Assembly (NCBI RefSeq): GCF_943914685.1
Contig: NZ_CALUCZ010000010.1
Coordinates: 15,408 to 79,407, forward strand
Reading direction: 5' to 3'
Length of the DNA stretch: 64,000 nt
DNA from: an uncultured Mobiluncus sp.
Lineage (GTDB): Bacteria > Actinomycetota > Actinomycetes > Actinomycetales > Actinomycetaceae
A program made the position numbers and the translations under genes. The notes under the pieces were generated by a model. The model was given only the letters and a program-made list of their open reading frames with translations. It had not been told where the DNA came from and ran no database searches. The number at the start of each line of letters is the position of its first letter. The stretch's first letter is position 1. This document shows positions 60,441-64,000 of this stretch, piece by piece.

Positions 60441-60682
60441 ATGAATCTTTCTTTCTCGAAAGCCAGCTTGCCTTTAACACCTTAGCTGCCGGTCAAAGGA
60501 ATTTCAAGGGTGAATTTTTGTAAACTTTCCGGGGCGGTTTTTACCCTGGACATACTTATTTTTTACCTAACATTGACTGGGGGCGTGAAATAACATTACC
60601 GAAAGCGGCTGGGTGACGTTTTTACGTGGTGTTGCCGGGGTTTAATTTAGAAAGAATCACGCCCGACCTTTAGGATTGACCT
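60441..60682. promoter_or_regulatory. Divergent whiB/ponA2 control region
   Basis: 242 bases without a gene, AT-richer than the flanks. The right end has TAGGAT (60671-60676) six bases before the PBP ATG at 60683, a leaderless promoter, with AGGA also present nine bases away. Confidence 0.5.
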
Positions 60683-63016
60683 ATGGGGAAAAATGACGCA
60701 GCCAGTTCAACTTCCACACTGTCCAAGACCCGTAAATCGCGAGTACTCGCCCTTTTGGTAGCTTTTGTGGCGGCAAGCGCGGTCGCGGGCGTGTTCACCG
60801 CTGGTTTGGCCCTGCCCGTGGTCGGCGCCGCTGCCATCGTCAGCGCGAAAGGTGCCGAAACCCTCGACGACCTGCCCGCCGACTTCACCACGTCGCAGCC
60901 CTCCATGAAATCCATCATCACCGCTGCTGACGGCACCCCCATCGCCGAGTTTTATGCGGAAAACCGTATCGTGGTCCCTCTGGCGCAAATTGCCAAAACT
61001 TTGCAGCAAGGTGTTGTCGCCATCGAGGATCGGCGTTTCTTGGAACATCAGGGCGTCGACATTGAGGGCATGAGCCGAGCTATCCTGTCTAACCTGGCCG
61101 GCAACGACCTACAGGGCGCCTCGACCCTGACCCAGCAATACGTGAAAAACCTGCTCATCGAGCAGGGCCGCGTGGCTGGGAATCCGGACATGATTGAAGC
61201 CGCCAGTGAAGCGACCTTGGAACGTAAAGCCCGGGAAGCCAAACTGGCGATGAGCTTGGAACAAAAGATGAACAAGTCCGAAATCTTGGAGGGCTACCTG
61301 AACATCGCCCAGTTCGGGCCCTCAGTCTACGGGGTAGAAGCGGCCGCCCAACACTATTTCTCCAAGCCCGCCAAAGACCTCAGCCTCGCCGAATCTGCCC
61401 TGCTGGCGGGCATTCCCCAGTCCCCCAACGGACACGACCCCATTGCGCACCCCGAATCCGCCACTAAACGCCAGGGGCTCGTGCTAGACGCGATGGCTCG
61501 TGACGGATACATCACCCCGGAACAGGCCCAAAAGGCCAAGTCAATACCAGTTTCGCAACTGTTGCACGTCTCGAACCAGCAGCAGGGGTGTGGGCTGGCT
61601 GGCAACGCCTCGTACTTTTGCGCCTGGGTGGTGGGGGAAATCCTGTCCTCCCCAGAGTTTGGTGCCACCTATGCGGAACGCCAACGTCTGCTGCTGCGCG
61701 GCGGGCTCAACATCAAAACCACCCTCGACCCGAAAACCCAAGACGACGCCTACAACACGATTACCGGACGTATCCCGGTGGGCGACGCTTCTGACGTCAA
61801 AATTGCCCTGTCCAGCGTCGAGCCGGGCACCGGCAAAATCAAGGCCATGGTTCAAAACACCAACTACGGTGTCGACCCGGGCAACAATGCGGTGACTGAA
61901 AACTCTTACAACGCCGACTACGCTCACGGCGGCTCGGCTGGTTTCATGACCGGATCGACTTTCAAGGTGTTTACCCTGACCCAGTGGTATATCGACGGAT
62001 ACGGCGGCTATGACCAAGCCGGGGGACGCTACAGCATACCCGCCAAAGACTGGAAGATTTCCTGCGCCCCAGAACTGGCCAACACCTGGAACTTTTCCGA
62101 AACCGGCGGCGCCAAGAAAGGCGCGATGACAATCGCCGCAGGCACCGCGAACTCCATCAACGGTGTGTTCGCAAACATGGCGACCAAACTGGACTTGTGC
62201 GACATCGCGAAAACCGCCGCCAAGATGGGGGTGACCGAACCTGACGGTTCCCCCTTCACGCCAAACCCCTCTTTCGTTATCGGTGCCGGATCCGCCACCC
62301 CGCTACAGATGGCTAGCGCTTACGCGACCTATGCCGCCCACGGAGTCTATTGCGACCCCGTCGGCATCACTTCCGTCACGGATTCTTCCGGAAAATCTTA
62401 CGATGTGCCCGACGCGAACTGTCACCAGGTTCTGACCCCCGACGTGGCCGACAAAGTGGCCGTGACCTTGGCGGGAGTGTTGCACGCGGGCGGGCGATCC
62501 GCTGCTATTCCCCGACCGGCCGCGGGCAAGACCGGCACTACCGATAAGAACGAAAACACTTGGTTTGTCGGCTTTGTTCCCCAACTGGCGGCCGCGGTGT
62601 GGGTCGGACACGCTAACGCCAATATCCCGGTTGGACACCAAACTATCGGTGGACGCTACTACGGTTCCCTCTACGGTTCCTCCCTCGCGGCCCCGACCTG
62701 GGGAACTTTCATGACTGCCGCCTTGCAGGGAGTTCCGGTTCAGCCCCTCCCGAAAGTCAATCTCGGCTCTACCGGTGTATTTGTGGGCGGAGGCTACAAG
62801 CCCAAGACTGAGGAGAGTCCCACTCCCACACCTTCGGATTCGGCCAGCCCGGCGGCTCCCGGTAGCGGCGCAGGTAATCCGGGGGCGACCCCCGGTGAGG
62901 GCGGGGCGAACCCCGGAGCAAATCCGGGCGCCAACACTCCGGCGCCTCCTGCTCCGCAGCCGCCAGCTCCTACTCAGCCGGCACCTCCTGCCGAGCCCGC
63001 CCCTCCGGCACAATAA
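60683..63016 (+). CDS. Bifunctional class A penicillin-binding protein (PonA2-like)
   Basis: 777 residues. One membrane anchor (about 20-55), GT51 transglycosylase (AIEDRRFLEHQGVDIEGM, DLQGASTLTQQYVKNLL, EILEGYLNIAQFG) and transpeptidase with SxxK in GSTFKVFTL, SxN in NSINGVF and KTGTTD. The C-terminal 75 residues are a Pro/Ala/Gly-rich tail (PAPPAPQPPAPTQPAPPAEP). Position between whiB and a metallophosphoesterase is that of ponA2 (Rv3682). No PASTA domain is present. Synthesises and cross-links peptidoglycan at the outer membrane face. Confidence 0.94.
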   Translation: MGKNDAASSTSTLSKTRKSRVLALLVAFVAASAVAGVFTAGLALPVVGAAAIVSAKGAETLDDLPADFTTSQPSMKSIITAADGTPIAEFYAENRIVVPLAQIAKTLQQGVVAIEDRRFLEHQGVDIEGMSRAILSNLAGNDLQGASTLTQQYVKNLLIEQGRVAGNPDMIEAASEATLERKAREAKLAMSLEQKMNKSEILEGYLNIAQFGPSVYGVEAAAQHYFSKPAKDLSLAESALLAGIPQSPNGHDPIAHPESATKRQGLVLDAMARDGYITPEQAQKAKSIPVSQLLHVSNQQQGCGLAGNASYFCAWVVGEILSSPEFGATYAERQRLLLRGGLNIKTTLDPKTQDDAYNTITGRIPVGDASDVKIALSSVEPGTGKIKAMVQNTNYGVDPGNNAVTENSYNADYAHGGSAGFMTGSTFKVFTLTQWYIDGYGGYDQAGGRYSIPAKDWKISCAPELANTWNFSETGGAKKGAMTIAAGTANSINGVFANMATKLDLCDIAKTAAKMGVTEPDGSPFTPNPSFVIGAGSATPLQMASAYATYAAHGVYCDPVGITSVTDSSGKSYDVPDANCHQVLTPDVADKVAVTLAGVLHAGGRSAAIPRPAAGKTGTTDKNENTWFVGFVPQLAAAVWVGHANANIPVGHQTIGGRYYGSLYGSSLAAPTWGTFMTAALQGVPVQPLPKVNLGSTGVFVGGGYKPKTEESPTPTPSDSASPAAPGSGAGNPGATPGEGGANPGANPGANTPAPPAPQPPAPTQPAPPAEPAPPAQ

Positions 63017-63058
63017 CTAGCGAAGTAATCAGCGCACCAGGAAAGTGAAGTAGACCTT

Positions 63059-64000
63059 ATGGACCCCTCCTCGTGGACACGCGCCTGGACGGCAATTAAA
63101 GTCGGGGCGCTAACGGCAGGAGCCGTGGCGTGGAGTGCCGCGCGCGCCTCCCATGCCTACCAGCTGCGTCATTTGACGATTCCCGTGCCCGGACGGGCTT
63201 TGCGTTCCATCGCCGCGCCGGGGGACCAGGCACCGGCGCCGCGTTTCGGGGTGGCGGGCACGCCACAGTTTCCCGGGTTGCGGATTTTGCACCTATCGGA
63301 CACGCATTTTTATCGCGGTCGCGAGGATTTAGTCGGCTGGTTGCGCGAGCTGGCTAAACGGGCGGGAACGGACTTTGACTTGGTCGTTTTGACCGGAGAT
63401 ATGCTGTCGTCGAGTTACGGTGATGACCATTTGGTCACCCCTGCGCTCCAGCCGTTTATCGATTCGGGGGTGCCGGGAGTCTACGTGTTCGGCGATCATG
63501 ACTTCTTTGCCAGCCGCGTGGGCAATCCTTTGAAATATTTGTGGAGTACCAGCGAAAAATCCGGGACGGGCCCTGCGGGCGTCAAACGGATTGGCGAGCC
63601 TGGTCAGGGAAATCGGCTCAGCCGGCTGCTGGCTGATTCAGGCTGGTTGGACCTCAATAACGCGAACGGCAGTTTGGACGTGCGTGGGGTGCGCCTGGAG
63701 TTCAGCGGGGTTAACGACCCGCACGGGCGCCGCGACCGGTATGTTGGTTTTGAGTCCGGCGGTTCGAGTTCACTAGGTTCGAGCGGTGGCGCGGGCCGGA
63801 GCGGTCAAGGTGGCGAGGTCGCGAGTGGCGGGGTCACAAGGGGTGATGGACCGCACCGGGGTGAGGTGAGCGCTGGTGGGTCGGGTCGAGCCGGGGTTAC
63901 AAGTGGTGATGGACCGCACCGGGGTGAGGTGAGCGCTGGTGAGGTCGGCTTTTCCAATGAATACTTGCGGGCCACCGGCCGCAGCGTCCGCCTGGGACTG
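63059..64000 (+). CDS. Metallophosphoesterase with Gly-rich tandem-repeat insertion (partial)
   Basis: 314 codons visible; the gene runs off the right edge. A possible membrane helix near the N-terminus, then calcineurin-like motifs ILHLSDTHF, VVLTGDML and YVFGDHDFF (a GDHD in place of GNHD). LEFSGVNDPH follows. Residues about 235-297 are a Gly/Ser-rich insertion with a 21-residue period (RGDGPHRGEVSAG occurs once as RGDGPHRGEVSAG and again as SGDGPHRGEVSAG), then the fold appears to resume (RLGL). This is the position of Rv3683 after ponA2. The ATG at 63059 has GGAAAGTGAAG upstream. Confidence 0.82.
   Translation, partial: MDPSSWTRAWTAIKVGALTAGAVAWSAARASHAYQLRHLTIPVPGRALRSIAAPGDQAPAPRFGVAGTPQFPGLRILHLSDTHFYRGREDLVGWLRELAKRAGTDFDLVVLTGDMLSSSYGDDHLVTPALQPFIDSGVPGVYVFGDHDFFASRVGNPLKYLWSTSEKSGTGPAGVKRIGEPGQGNRLSRLLADSGWLDLNNANGSLDVRGVRLEFSGVNDPHGRRDRYVGFESGGSSSLGSSGGAGRSGQGGEVASGGVTRGDGPHRGEVSAGGSGRAGVTSGDGPHRGEVSAGEVGFSNEYLRATGRSVRLGL
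63830..63941. repeat. 63-bp-period tandem repeat inside the metallophosphoesterase gene
   Basis: A unit at 63830-63878 recurs at 63893-63941; 37 bases (from 63842 and from 63905) are identical, and the left flank has GTCACAAG against GTTACAAG. The offset of 63 keeps the frame. Confidence 0.88.

Noticed and set aside
1..64000. CRISPR arrays, rRNA, tRNA, prophage genes
   Set aside because: No regularly spaced repeats, no conserved rRNA or tRNA sequence, and no phage structural motifs were found on either strand.

Overview
The window is chromosomal DNA (roughly 57-58% G+C by eye) from a Gram-positive actinobacterium. Lineage markers are a WhiB protein, a Tad pilus locus of the actinobacterial type with a DUF4244-like pilin, the crp / DUF4177 / whiB / ponA2 / metallophosphoesterase gene order known from Mycobacterium tuberculosis, a coproporphyrin-dependent haem pathway with ChdC, and many TANNNT-N6-start leaderless promoters. 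A pyruvate:ferredoxin oxidoreductase together with CWB2/CAP and papain-like surface proteins suggests an anaerobic or microaerophilic Actinomycetaceae member. A Mobiluncus-like organism is my best guess, but this is inference only.

Layout. 1-9.6 kb: Nudix hydrolase (cut by the left edge) divergent from cca, a class A PBP, an AlbA_2/Schlafen-type regulator between two 142-bp direct repeats, then rpsF-ssb-rpsR-rplI converging on dnaB. 9.6-10.3 kb: AT-rich non-coding DNA with a DnaA-box cluster. 10.3-13.2 kb: a DASS carboxylate transporter and an acyltransferase-type membrane protein. 13.3-16.1 kb: an AT-richer island with a candidate 45-residue secreted peptide, a histidine kinase and a LuxR-type response regulator in one operon, divergent from an unknown 212-residue protein. 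16.2-22.6 kb: meso-diaminopimelate dehydrogenase with a large insert, then a four-gene 2-oxoacid:ferredoxin oxidoreductase operon. 22.8-32.6 kb: surface and secreted functions: a WXG100-like protein coupled to a lipase-domain protein, a CWB2-CAP protein, a YgjP-type metalloprotein, and a 1551-residue papain/Big2/rhodanese/double-thioredoxin protein.

33.0-44.5 kb: all the genes for haem synthesis from glutamyl-tRNA (hemA, hemL, hemB, hemC, hemD, hemE, cgoX, and an in-frame cpfC-chdC fusion), interrupted by a VapBC module. 44.6-50.5 kb: purB, a copper chaperone, a copper P-type ATPase with its HMA domain inside the ATP-binding region, and a DHA2 drug exporter. 50.7-55.7 kb: Tad/Flp pilus operon on the minus strand. 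55.9-64 kb: two membrane proteins with long disordered N-termini, a Crp-like regulator, DUF4177, WhiB, PonA2-type PBP and a metallophosphoesterase cut by the right edge.

Two themes run through the window. Several conserved proteins (Ddh, CpfC, CopA, Crp, TadZ, metallophosphoesterase) carry in-frame low-complexity or foreign-domain insertions, some made of visible DNA tandem repeats. About a dozen genes look leaderless, which fixes their starts. I found no tRNA, rRNA, CRISPR array, transposase or prophage.
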